A DNA stretch of 8,294 bases from Burkholderiaceae bacterium (GTDB lineage Bacteria; Pseudomonadota; Gammaproteobacteria; Burkholderiales; Burkholderiaceae_C). Each line of letters starts with the position of its first letter. The first letter of the stretch is position 1. The translations under genes and the position numbers were made by a program. Under the pieces are notes generated by a model. It did no database searches. It saw only the letters and a program-made list of their open reading frames with translations, and was not told the origin of the DNA. Location of the stretch: NCBI GenBank assembly GCA_031276435.1, contig JAISNB010000171.1, positions 1-8,294 of the forward strand. Direction: 5' to 3'. This document shows positions 1-5,913 of the stretch, one piece after another.

Positions 1-91
1 CAGTACTCAATTTCCAGGCGCTGGCTTGGGCGTCGGTTTGGGGCGGATCGACGATCCGGCCTGTCCCGGTGTTTGTTGGGGTGGAACTCAT
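1..91 (-). CDS. Possible 5' end of an unidentified divergent gene (partial)
   Basis: On the minus strand an ATG at 91 opens a frame that runs without a stop to the left edge, giving 30 visible codons. The peptide begins MSSTPTNTGTGRIVDPP and is rich in Ser, Thr and Pro, like a disordered N-terminus; I do not recognise it. The frame would be divergent from the MaoC gene, sharing the 92-230 spacer, which is a common arrangement. Against it, the ribosome site is weak (only a GGA about 11 nt upstream) and 30 open codons in GC-rich DNA is little evidence. It could equally be noncoding upstream sequence. No function is proposed. Confidence 0.35.
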   Translation of the reverse strand, partial: MSSTPTNTGTGRIVDPPQTDAQASAWKLST

Positions 92-216
92 TGCGGGTGA
101 TGTCCGTGCTGTTTTTGCCGCAGCGATGCTACATTGCGTGTGCGCGAGCGCAGCCCATTACAGCACGCAAATGCCGCGCGCTGCCCATTCAGCACACCCC
201 CCCGGGCACCACACAC

Positions 217-221
217 AGGAG
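217..221 (+). promoter_or_regulatory. Ribosome binding site deciding the MaoC start
   Basis: AGGAG lies at 217-221. It abuts an in-frame ATG at 222, which is too close to use, and is 9 nt from the ATG at 231, which is good spacing. This supports 231 as the start. No convincing sigma-70 promoter was found in 92-216. Confidence 0.7.
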
Positions 222-230
222 ATGGCCGCC

Positions 231-692
231 ATGGCAACTGGCAAGCTGCTTTATCTGGACGATCTGACGGCGGGCCAGCGTTTCACCAGTGCCAAACTGA
301 CCGTGAGCGCGCAGGCCATCCGTGAATTTGCCGCGCAATACGATCCGCAGCCTTTTCATACCGACGAAGAGGCGGCGCGCCACAGCTTTTTTCAGGGTCT
401 GGCCGCCAGCGGCTGGCACACGGCTGCCCTGACGATGCGCCTGGTTGTGGACAGTCTGCCCATTGGCGGCGGACTGGTGGGCGCGGGCACGGAGCTGAGC
501 TGGCCGCAAGCCACTCGCCCGGGCGACGAGTTGCAGGTGGTCAGCACCGTCCTGGCCGTTGCGCCTTCCAAAAGCAAGCCCGATCGCGGCATCGTCACGC
601 TGCAAAGCGATACCTTCAACCAGCGTGGCGAACTGTGCCAGCGTTGCACTTCCAAAATTGTGGTGTTCCGCAAGAAATCGGCGGACAACTGA
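231..692 (+). CDS. MaoC-family hot-dog dehydratase (enoyl-CoA hydratase-like)
   Basis: A 153-residue protein of the usual length for a single-domain MaoC / (R)-specific enoyl-CoA hydratase. Residues 33-45 read FAAQYDPQPFHTD and carry the family's catalytic Asp-x4-His pair (D38, H43). They are followed by the conserved stretch around F53-FQGLAASGWHT, the hydratase-2 signature region. Known family members hydrate trans-2-enoyl-CoA to (R)-3-hydroxyacyl-CoA as dimers of hot-dog folds in the cytoplasm. The actual substrate here is unknown; some homologues act on other thioesters or have no assigned reaction. The gene converges on phaB, so a role feeding the PHA pathway, as PhaJ does, is possible but is inference from neighbourhood only. 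The frame is open back to a GTG at 69, but the added residues look noncoding and the SD at 217-221 favours 231. Confidence 0.9.
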   Translation: MATGKLLYLDDLTAGQRFTSAKLTVSAQAIREFAAQYDPQPFHTDEEAARHSFFQGLAASGWHTAALTMRLVVDSLPIGGGLVGAGTELSWPQATRPGDELQVVSTVLAVAPSKSKPDRGIVTLQSDTFNQRGELCQRCTSKIVVFRKKSADN

Positions 693-713
693 CGGCGCGC
701 GCGGACGCCAGAG

Positions 714-742
714 GCGCGCAGCCCGCGGGTGAGGCTGCGCGC
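714..742. terminator. GC-rich hairpin 1 between convergent genes, possible bidirectional terminator
   Basis: A perfect 10-bp inverted repeat: GCGCGCAGCC at 714-723 and GGCTGCGCGC at 733-742, with a 9-nt loop. It begins 22 bp after the MaoC stop and lies 46 bp beyond the phaB stop. Neither strand has a U-tract after the stem, so it is not a textbook intrinsic terminator. It may instead block 3' exonucleases, assist Rho-dependent ending, or limit read-through between the convergent genes. Confidence 0.5.
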
Positions 743-751
743 GCAACCAGA

Positions 752-776
752 CCGGCGGCCCGCGCGTTGCCGCCGG
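752..776. terminator. GC-rich hairpin 2 between convergent genes, possible bidirectional terminator
   Basis: A perfect 8-bp inverted repeat: CCGGCGGC at 752-759 and GCCGCCGG at 769-776, with a 9-nt loop. It lies 11 bp from the phaB stop and 9 bp from hairpin 1. No U-tract follows on either strand. With hairpin 1 it fills most of the 95-bp convergent spacer. Confidence 0.5.
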
Positions 777-787
777 CGGGCGGCATC

Positions 788-1525
788 TCAGCCCATGTGC
801 AGGCCGCCGTTGCAGGCAAAGTCGGCGCCGGTGGCAAAGCTGGCGTCCTCGCTGGCCAGCCAGGCGACCAGCGAGCCAATTTCGTGCGGATAGCCCAGGC
901 GCTTGACGGGGATGGTGGCCACGATTTTTTCGAGCACGTCGGGGCGGATGGCGCGCACCATGTCGGTACCGATGTAGCCGGGGCTGACGGTGTTGACCGT
1001 GATGCCCTTGCCCGCCAGTTCCTGCGCCAGCGCCATGGTAAAGCCGTGCATGCCAGCCTTGGCAGCCGAATAGTTGGTCTGCCCGGCCTGACCCTTGGCG
1101 CCGTTGACCGAACTGATCTGGATGATGCGGCCCCAGCCTTTTTCGAGCATGTCGGGAATGACCTGCTTGGTCACGTTGAACATGGAGTTGAGGTTGGTGT
1201 CGATCACCGCGTCCCAGTCCTCGCGCGTCATTTTGAGGAACATGCGATCGCGCGTGATGCCCGCGTTGTTGACCAGCACGTCAATCGGCCCGTGCTCGGA
1301 GCGGGCGGCCACAAACGCTTCTTGCGTGGATTGCCAGTCGGCCACGTTACCAACGCTCGGGTAGAACACAAAGCCTTGCGCTTTCTGCTCGTCCAGCCAT
1401 TTCTTGCAGTCCCGCGTCGGGCCGCAACCGGCTATGACCTTGAAGCCTTCCTTGTGCAGGCGCTGGCAAATGGCTGTGCCAATGCCGCCCATGCCGCCTG
1501 TGACGTAGGCGATTTTCTGACTCAT
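788..1525 (-). CDS. phaB: Acetoacetyl-CoA reductase PhaB (NADPH-dependent SDR)
   Basis: A 245-residue short-chain dehydrogenase that reduces acetoacetyl-CoA to (R)-3-hydroxybutyryl-CoA, the monomer for poly-3-hydroxybutyrate, in the cytoplasm. The Rossmann cofactor motif TGGMGGIG is at residues 9-16 and NNAG at 86-89. The catalytic triad is S139, Y152 and K156, with SAAK at 153-156. The PhaB-typical stretches NGAKGQAGQTNYS, VNTVSPGYIGTDMV and the C-terminus NGGLHMG are present and resemble C. necator PhaB (246 aa) closely, so confusion with FabG is unlikely. The start ATG has a strong SD (AAAAGGAGACA, 1529-1539) ending close to ideal spacing. The gene is downstream of phaC in the same direction after a 185-bp spacer. 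No phaA lies between them. Confidence 0.97.
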   Translation of the reverse strand: MSQKIAYVTGGMGGIGTAICQRLHKEGFKVIAGCGPTRDCKKWLDEQKAQGFVFYPSVGNVADWQSTQEAFVAARSEHGPIDVLVNNAGITRDRMFLKMTREDWDAVIDTNLNSMFNVTKQVIPDMLEKGWGRIIQISSVNGAKGQAGQTNYSAAKAGMHGFTMALAQELAGKGITVNTVSPGYIGTDMVRAIRPDVLEKIVATIPVKRLGYPHEIGSLVAWLASEDASFATGADFACNGGLHMG

Positions 1526-1528
1526 TTT

Positions 1529-1539
1529 TGTCTCCTTTT
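1529..1539 (-). promoter_or_regulatory. phaB ribosome binding site
   Basis: On the minus strand this reads AAAAGGAGACA, with the GGAG core 6 nt before the phaB ATG. The same 11 bases precede phaC at 3495-3505. Confidence 0.85.
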
Positions 1540-1652
1540 AGTGGTTGTTGAAAGTTCGTCGTTTACGGTGTGTGTGTCTTTGCTGGGGTTTGTTCAGTGT
1601 TCTCCTTGGGTTGAAAAGCCGTTGCCAATTGCGGCGCGCGCCAGCCGATGTG

Positions 1653-1676
1653 CTGGAGACAGCGCGCGCGCTCCAG
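1653..1676. repeat. Inverted repeat with alternating GC core in the phaC-phaB spacer
   Basis: CTGGAG at 1653-1658 pairs with CTCCAG at 1671-1676. The interval between the arms contains AGCGCGCGCGCT, a perfect 12-bp palindrome at 1661-1672 that overlaps the right arm. On the minus-strand transcript this hairpin follows directly after the U-run of the candidate phaC terminator. It may be an mRNA stability element between phaC and phaB. The role is not established. Confidence 0.4.
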
Positions 1677-1700
1677 AAAAATCACGGGGCCTCATGCCCC
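1677..1700 (-). terminator. Weak candidate terminator downstream of phaC
   Basis: Read on the minus strand, GGGGC (1700-1696), a 5-nt loop ATGAG and GCCCC (1690-1686) form a short stem. GTGA and then TTTTT (1681-1677) follow. It starts 10 bp after the phaC stop. The stem is only 5 bp and the U-run is displaced by 4 nt, so termination is likely partial. It could attenuate phaB relative to phaC instead of ending the transcript. Confidence 0.4.
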
Positions 1701-1710
1701 AAAAGCCAAG

Positions 1711-3489
1711 TCAGAGCTTGACTTTCACGTAGCGGCCCGGCGCTGGCTCTATGGCTGTGTAACCGGCGCGCGCCTTGCCATACGTCTGGGGCGCGGCGAT
1801 TTGCTTGCCGCCATGTCCCTTGAGCCAGACTGCCCAATCAGACCACCAGCTACCGGGGATTTCCCTGGCGCCGTCAATCCAGTCTTGCAGGCTGGCGGGC
1901 AGCTTGCCGTCAGCGCGCAGCCAATGGCTGCGCTTGTTGGCCGCTGGCGGATTGATGACGCCCGCGATGTGCCCGGACGCGCCCATGACAAAGCGTTTCT
2001 TGCCCGGCAGCGTTTGCGTGCTGGCGTAGGCGCTGTCGATGGGAACGATGTGGTCTTCGCGCGAGCCGTAGATGTACAGCGGTAAACTGACGCCGAGCTT
2101 GCGCAAATCGATTTTTTGCCCGCACACCGTGAGCTTGCCCGGCTTGATGAGGTTGTTTTCGAGGTAGGTGTTGCGCAAATACCAGGCGTAGAACGGTCCG
2201 GGCAGGTTGGTGGAATCGCTGTTCCAGTACAGCAGATCGAACGGCGGCGGCGTCTGCCCCTTCAGGTAGTTGCCCACCACGTAATTCCAGACCAGCTCGT
2301 TGGGGCGCAGCATGCTGAAGGTGGAGGCCATCTCCTTGCCATTGAGCAGGCCGCACTGGCCCATCGTCAGCTCGCGCGATGCGACCACGCTCTCGTCGAT
2401 GAAAACATCCAGGATGCCCACATTGGAAAAGTCGATCAGCGTGGTCAGCAGCGTGACGCTGGCAGCCGGATGCACACCGCGCCCGGCCAGCACGGCCAGG
2501 GCCGTGGTCAGGATGGTGCCGCCCACGCAAAAGCCCAGCGTGTTGATTTGTTCAGCGCCGGTAATGTCCTGCACCACGCTGATGGCCTTGATGGCCGCCT
2601 CTTCAATGTAGTCGTCCCAGGTCTTGGCAGCCAGCGACTGGTCGGGGTTGCGCCAGCTCACCACAAAGGTGCGCTGGCCCTGACTGACGGCATAGCGGAT
2701 GAAGGAGTTTTCAGGCTGCAAGTCGAGGATGTAGAACTTGTTGATGCAAGGCGGCACCAGCAGCAGTGGCCGCTCGTACACCTTGGCCGTCAGCGGCTTG
2801 TATTCGAGCAACTGGAACAGTTCGTTTTCATACACCACGGCGCCCTCGGTGGTGGCCACGTTGCGGCCCACCTCGAACAGGCTTTCGTCGGTCATCGACA
2901 TGTGGCCCTGGCGCAGATCGTGCAGCATGTTCTTGATGCCGTTGATCAGGCTTTCGCCCTGGGTGTCGATGGCCAGTTTCTGCGCTTCGGGGTTGAGGGC
3001 CAGGAAATTGCTGGGCGCAGTGGCCGCGACCCACTGCTCCACGGCAAAGCAGATGCGGCTCTTGGTCTTTGCGTCGGCCTGCACGGCATCGGCCATGGCC
3101 ATCAGCGTGCGGGCGTTGAGCAAATACACCGCCGCGGCAAAAGCGGAAATCGGGTTTTGCTTCCAGGCCTCGCCCTTGAAGCGCCGGTCCTGGAAACTGG
3201 GCGCGCCTTGCAGGCACTGGTTCCACAACTGGACGGCTTCCTGCACGTAATCCTGCTGCAACTTGAGCAGCGTTTTTTCCGGAATGTGGGGTACGCTGCC
3301 ATGCGCCGCGACCGGGCCGCCAGTGCCCAAATTTCCAGCGGCCTTTTCCTGGAACGCCTGCAACGTCTGCGCCCAGTTTTTCGCAAAGCCTTGTTCCAGC
3401 AGCCATGGACTCGTGAACATTTGCATGCCTGCCTGCGGCCAGCCCGGCAGGCCCGGAAAAGAAAAGCCCGTGGTCGATTCCTGGTTCAT
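1711..3489 (-). CDS. phaC: Class I polyhydroxyalkanoate synthase PhaC
   Basis: A 592-residue class I PHA synthase, which polymerises (R)-3-hydroxyacyl-CoA (mainly 3-hydroxybutyryl-CoA) into polyester at the granule surface with release of CoA. The lipase-box-like motif GFCVGG holds the nucleophile C321. The triad is completed by D479 in SREDH and H507 in GASGHIAGV, close to C319/D480/H508 of the 589-residue C. necator enzyme. The N-terminal domain (about 1-200) is the poorly conserved granule and dimer-associated part; the alpha/beta-hydrolase catalytic domain follows, with PLLLVPPCINKFYILDL near 241-257. Class I length and the absence of a phaE or phaR partner nearby fit a self-sufficient enzyme. 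A strong SD, AAAAGGAGACA with 8 nt spacing, supports the start. It is followed by phaB and preceded by pgeF 110 bp upstream, with a candidate promoter in that gap. Confidence 0.98.
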   Translation of the reverse strand: MNQESTTGFSFPGLPGWPQAGMQMFTSPWLLEQGFAKNWAQTLQAFQEKAAGNLGTGGPVAAHGSVPHIPEKTLLKLQQDYVQEAVQLWNQCLQGAPSFQDRRFKGEAWKQNPISAFAAAVYLLNARTLMAMADAVQADAKTKSRICFAVEQWVAATAPSNFLALNPEAQKLAIDTQGESLINGIKNMLHDLRQGHMSMTDESLFEVGRNVATTEGAVVYENELFQLLEYKPLTAKVYERPLLLVPPCINKFYILDLQPENSFIRYAVSQGQRTFVVSWRNPDQSLAAKTWDDYIEEAAIKAISVVQDITGAEQINTLGFCVGGTILTTALAVLAGRGVHPAASVTLLTTLIDFSNVGILDVFIDESVVASRELTMGQCGLLNGKEMASTFSMLRPNELVWNYVVGNYLKGQTPPPFDLLYWNSDSTNLPGPFYAWYLRNTYLENNLIKPGKLTVCGQKIDLRKLGVSLPLYIYGSREDHIVPIDSAYASTQTLPGKKRFVMGASGHIAGVINPPAANKRSHWLRADGKLPASLQDWIDGAREIPGSWWSDWAVWLKGHGGKQIAAPQTYGKARAGYTAIEPAPGRYVKVKL

Positions 3490-3494
3490 CTCTC

Positions 3495-3505
3495 TGTCTC
3501 CTTTT
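3495..3505 (-). promoter_or_regulatory. phaC ribosome binding site
   Basis: On the minus strand this reads AAAAGGAGACA, with GGAG 8 nt before the ATG at 3489. It is identical over 11 bases to the phaB site. Its first A is also the last base of a TGA ending a six-codon upstream frame (3525-3505, MHMIYP) that could be chance. Confidence 0.85.
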
Positions 3506-3559
3506 CAGGGGTAAATCATATGCATCCGGCTTCGCCCGGTTTCACGGCGAAACACACAC

Positions 3560-3588
3560 AATATACGCTGACAGGCCCGCCTCTGGAA
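3560..3588 (-). promoter_or_regulatory. Candidate sigma-70 promoter for phaC
   Basis: On the minus strand, TTCCAG (3588-3583) is separated by 17 bp from TATATT (3565-3560). The -10 matches 5 of 6 consensus bases; the -35 matches only 2. Initiation would fall near 3553, leaving a leader of about 60 nt. That leader starts with GTTTC/GAAAC (3553-3539), which can form a 5-bp hairpin. The site lies just after the pgeF stop and would let phaC be expressed independently of pgeF. Prediction by eye only. Confidence 0.4.
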
Positions 3589-3599
3589 AGCCCTCGCGC

Positions 3600-4436
3600 T
3601 CAAGGGCCGCGCAACCAGACGCACGCGGCCATGCGCCCCGTGCCGCCCAGGCGCGCCTGATCGCGCCGGAAAGAAAAGAAACGCGCCGGATTGCCAAGCG
3701 TGCACCAATCGGCTGCGCCGGTGTTGCCAAATACCTGCCCGATGCCCATTTGCGCCAGGCACAGGCGCGCCAGCGCGGGCAGATCGGCCAGGTATTTCTG
3801 CGCTTGCGGCAAGGCCGTAAAACACGATTGCGCGCCAGCGAGCCGCGCCACAAAGGCCGCGCGCACTTCAGCGCCCACTTCAAAAGCCGCCGCGCCAATG
3901 CACGGGCCGAGCCAGACCAGGGTTTGCGCGGCAACCTCTTGCCGCCGCGCGCGCACGCTACCGCTCTGGCTTTGTGCCAGGGCGAAAAAGCGCGCAAAAG
4001 TGTTTTCCAGCACGCCCGCGGCCAAGCCGCGCCAGCCCGCGTGGGCAGCGGCCACGACGGGCAGCGCGCGGTGCGCGAACAGCACCGGCAGGCAATCGGC
4101 CACCATGACGGTGCAGGCCAGTGCTGGCGTTTGCGTGACGGCGGCATCGGCGCACGCGCCATCGCGCGTGGACGGCTCCAGCGTTTGCACGGCAACGCCA
4201 TGCATTTGTTGCAGATAAACCGGGCGCGCGGCCAGGGTCGCGGCCAACAGCGCGCGGTTGCGCGCCACGTGCGCGGTGGCGTCGCCCACGTGGTCGCCCA
4301 GATTGAGGTGATCGAACGGCGCTTTGGAAAAACCGCCCGCGCGTGTGGTGAACACGGAGCGCACCTGTGGCGGCGCGGGCCAGTCGGGCGTCATCCAGAT
4401 GGTGCCAGCGGCTGCGGGAAAGCGTGTCGAGTGCAT
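3600..4436 (-). CDS. pgeF: Peptidoglycan editing factor / multicopper polyphenol oxidase family (YfiH, DUF152)
   Basis: From the ATG at 4436 the product has 278 residues, somewhat longer than E. coli YfiH (243). Conserved family blocks appear in order: FTTRAGGFS near the N-terminus, QQMHG (H79), ADCLPVLF (C115), AHAGWRG (H132), GPCIG, and FFSFRRD near the C-terminus. H79, C115 and H132 match the metal-site His-Cys-His of the family. PgeF homologues hydrolyse mis-incorporated residues (L-Ser in place of L-Ala) from UDP-MurNAc precursors; older annotations call them laccases or polyphenol oxidases. The start is uncertain: the frame is open to an ATG at 4514, and ATG 4394 (MTPDW) begins where homology seems to start. 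ATG 4436 has a weak GGGGCGGA-type site. The gene is followed by phaC. I would expect rluD upstream, from general knowledge of proteobacterial synteny, but an OmpA-type gene is there instead. Confidence 0.92.
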   Translation of the reverse strand: MHSTRFPAAAGTIWMTPDWPAPPQVRSVFTTRAGGFSKAPFDHLNLGDHVGDATAHVARNRALLAATLAARPVYLQQMHGVAVQTLEPSTRDGACADAAVTQTPALACTVMVADCLPVLFAHRALPVVAAAHAGWRGLAAGVLENTFARFFALAQSQSGSVRARRQEVAAQTLVWLGPCIGAAAFEVGAEVRAAFVARLAGAQSCFTALPQAQKYLADLPALARLCLAQMGIGQVFGNTGAADWCTLGNPARFFSFRRDQARLGGTGRMAACVWLRGP

Positions 4437-4446
4437 TGAAAGTCCG

Positions 4447-4468
4447 CCCCAGAACGCAAGTGCTGGGG
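4447..4468 (-). repeat. Inverted repeat just upstream of pgeF
   Basis: CCCCAG (4447-4452) and CTGGGG (4463-4468) are perfect arms, and after one mismatch two further pairs (A4454-T4461, C4455-G4460) close a 4-nt loop. On the minus-strand mRNA the 3' arm overlaps the G-rich stretch that would serve as the ribosome site for ATG 4436. It would lie in the leader if transcription begins upstream, or inside the coding region if the longer start at 4514 is used. Confidence 0.4.
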
Positions 4469-4523
4469 CGCGCGCGTGCGCGCAGCCTGCATTCATGCCG
4501 CCTTGTGTCGGCAACGGGATGCC

Positions 4524-4553
4524 AAAGAAAAACGCCGGGCGATCAACCCGGCG
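4524..4553 (-). terminator. Strong intrinsic terminator after the OmpA-type gene
   Basis: On the minus strand, CGCCGGG (4553-4547), a 7-nt loop and CCCGGCG (4539-4533) form a perfect 7-bp stem. TTTTTCTTT (4532-4524) follows at once. It begins 18 bp after the OmpA-type stop codon. It separates that gene from pgeF, so pgeF probably has its own promoter in the roughly 90 bp that remain; I see no good match to a consensus there. Confidence 0.85.
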
Positions 4554-4571
4554 CCTTGCCTGGCAAGCGAC

Positions 4572-5222
4572 TTACCTGAAGCCGGAATAGTCGGCCAGGA
4601 AGATTTCGACGCGGCGGTTTTGCGCGCGGCCATATTCCGTGGCGTTGCTGGCCACCGGCTCGCGCGAGCCGCGGCCATCGGTGCGGATGCGCCTTGAATC
4701 CACGCCCCGCGTGGTGATGTAGTCGCGCACGCTGTTGGCGCGCGCATACGACAGCGGGTCGTTGATGGCGTCCGAGCCTGTGGAATCGGTGTGTCCCACA
4801 ATGGTGATTTGCATGTTGGGCTGCTGGCCCAGACCCGAGGCAAACTGGTCCAGAATGGGACGCAGGTTGTAATTGATGTCCGCGCGGCCCGTGGCAAACG
4901 AGACGTCGCTCGGCACTTCGAGCTTGAGCTGGTTGTCGCTGGTCTGCGTCACTCTCACGCCCGTACCGATGGTGGCCCGTTCCATCTCGGCCTTTTTGTT
5001 TTCCATGTACTTGGACCAGGCGTAGCCGCCCAGCGCGCCCAGGCCAGCGCCAATGACAGCGCCCTTGCCATCGCCAATCAGCCCGCCAGCCAGGCCGCCC
5101 ACGCCAGCGCCTATGGCTGTGCCGCGCTGGGTTTCGGTCATGTTGGCGCAGCCGCCAAGCACGGTGGCCGCGGCCACGGCGCTTATGCCCCACAAGCGGC
5201 AGTATGCAGTCACACTTTTCAT
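4572..5222 (-). CDS. YiaD-like glycine-zipper / OmpA-domain outer-membrane lipoprotein
   Basis: A 216-residue envelope protein. Residues 1-24 form a signal peptide with lipobox LGGC, giving a lipidated C25. Residues 34-67 are a Gly/Ala-rich glycine-zipper segment (AIGAGVGGLAGGLIG and a second similar run) likely to insert in or lie along the outer membrane. Residues about 98-212 are an OmpA C-terminal peptidoglycan-binding domain with VGHTDSTGS, LSYARANSV and AQNRRVEI. D146 and R161, 15 apart, match the Asp/Arg pair that binds diaminopimelate in OmpA domains. Length and layout agree with E. coli YiaD (219 aa). The frame is open upstream for 222 more codons, but those oppose the NUDIX gene; the lipobox and SD (GGGAG, 5231-5235, 8 nt spacing) fix the start at 5222. 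A strong terminator follows, so it is probably monocistronic. It likely links outer membrane and cell wall. Confidence 0.95.
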   Translation of the reverse strand: MKSVTAYCRLWGISAVAAATVLGGCANMTETQRGTAIGAGVGGLAGGLIGDGKGAVIGAGLGALGGYAWSKYMENKKAEMERATIGTGVRVTQTSDNQLKLEVPSDVSFATGRADINYNLRPILDQFASGLGQQPNMQITIVGHTDSTGSDAINDPLSYARANSVRDYITTRGVDSRRIRTDGRGSREPVASNATEYGRAQNRRVEIFLADYSGFR

Positions 5223-5252
5223 CTTGAAAACTCCCTCTTCTTGCTTCGGTTT

Positions 5253-5262
5253 GCAATATTGC
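5253..5262. promoter_or_regulatory. Palindrome in the OmpA-type gene leader, possible operator
   Basis: GCAATATTGC is a perfect 10-bp palindrome that is unusually AT-rich for this DNA. It lies about 17 bp downstream of the candidate -10 on the minus strand and 31 bp before the ATG. A regulator site is possible, but a 10-bp palindrome can also occur by chance. Confidence 0.3.
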
Positions 5263-5278
5263 GGATTCAACCGGGCGC

Positions 5279-5287
5279 ATATTAGCA
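5279..5287 (-). promoter_or_regulatory. Candidate extended -10 promoter for the OmpA-type gene
   Basis: On the minus strand the bases read TGCTAATAT, an extended -10 (TGn followed by TAATAT). The element would start transcription near 5272, giving a leader of about 50 nt. The -35 region is weak, as is usual for extended -10 promoters. It sits in the 135-bp spacer shared with the divergent NUDIX gene. Confidence 0.45.
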
Positions 5288-5357
5288 GTCTTTCATGCAA
5301 CCGGCGCGAAGCGGCGCGTGCGCTGCCCGGTGGGCCATACCCTAAACTGGCACACCT

Positions 5358-5906
5358 ATGTCGAGGCAATCCATTCAGCACTGCCGCGCGTGTGGCGCGC
5401 CGGTGGTCTACCGCGTTCCGGACGATGGCGACACCCGCGCGCGCGCCGTCTGCACGGCATGCGCGACCATTCACTACGAAAACCCGCTGATCGTGGTGGG
5501 CACGGTGCCCTATCTGGGCGATCGCGTGCTGCTGTGCAAGCGCGCCATCGAGCCGGGCCTGGGGTGCTGGACCTTGCCCGCCGGTTTCATGGAAATGGAC
5601 GAAAGCCTGCGCGAAGGGGCCGCGCGCGAAACCGCCGAAGAAGCGGGCGCGCAAATCCGCATGGGCCAGTTGTTCACCTGCCTGAGCGTGCCCCGCGTGG
5701 GGCAGGTGCACTTCTACTTCCTGGCCCAAATGCTGGACACGCGCCTGGCGCCCGGCCCGGAAACGCTGCAAGCGCGGCTGTTTGCCGAGGCCGAAATCGC
5801 CTGGGACGATCTGGCCTTTTCCACCGTGCGCGAAACCCTGCGCCTGTTCTTTGCCGACCGCCGCGCTGGCGGCGGCTTTGGCCTGCACGAGCTGAGCCTG
5901 GCCTGA
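5358..5906 (+). CDS. NUDIX hydrolase with N-terminal zinc ribbon
   Basis: A 182-residue cytoplasmic pyrophosphohydrolase. A four-cysteine zinc ribbon comes first (C9-x2-C12 and C32-x2-C35). The NUDIX fold follows, with a complete Nudix box at residues 76-98: G76, E82, R90-E91 and E94-E95 in the exact G-x5-E-x7-REUxEExGU spacing, preceded by WTLPAG. Family members cleave nucleoside diphosphates linked to a second moiety, such as NADH, ADP-ribose or FAD, using Mg2+ bound by the box glutamates. The NADH-pyrophosphatase NudC marker SQPWPFPxS is absent, so NudC itself is unlikely and the substrate is unassigned. The start ATG has no SD in the preceding 20 bases; TAAACT shortly upstream could be a -10, which would make the transcript nearly leaderless. 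It lies 7 bp before aat, so the two are likely co-transcribed. Confidence 0.95.
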   Translation: MSRQSIQHCRACGAPVVYRVPDDGDTRARAVCTACATIHYENPLIVVGTVPYLGDRVLLCKRAIEPGLGCWTLPAGFMEMDESLREGAARETAEEAGAQIRMGQLFTCLSVPRVGQVHFYFLAQMLDTRLAPGPETLQARLFAEAEIAWDDLAFSTVRETLRLFFADRRAGGGFGLHELSLA

Positions 5907-5913
5907 AGCACCG

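Noticed and set aside
69..230. A 54-residue N-terminal extension of the MaoC protein from GTG 69
   Set aside because: The extension has no family similarity that I can see, and the AGGAG at 217-221 is well spaced for ATG 231.
1567..1578. A short GT-rich run in the phaC-phaB spacer
   Set aside because: Only about five dinucleotide units; too short to call a functional microsatellite.
635..1732. A 365-codon plus-strand frame opposite phaB
   Set aside because: It overlaps the end of maoC and all of phaB in antisense, lacks a ribosome site and has no family features.
3505..3525. A six-codon upstream frame (MHMIYP) ending at the phaC ribosome site
   Set aside because: The position is suggestive of a leader peptide, but it has no good SD and a frame this short is expected by chance.
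2116..3660. A 514-codon open frame on the plus strand opposite phaC
   Set aside because: It is antisense to a clearly recognisable PHA synthase. GC-rich codon bias commonly leaves such frames open, and its translation shows no recognisable domain.
5223..5888. A 222-residue N-terminal extension of the OmpA-type protein
   Set aside because: It would run antisense through the NUDIX gene. The signal peptide with lipobox and the SD at 5231-5235 place the true start at 5222.
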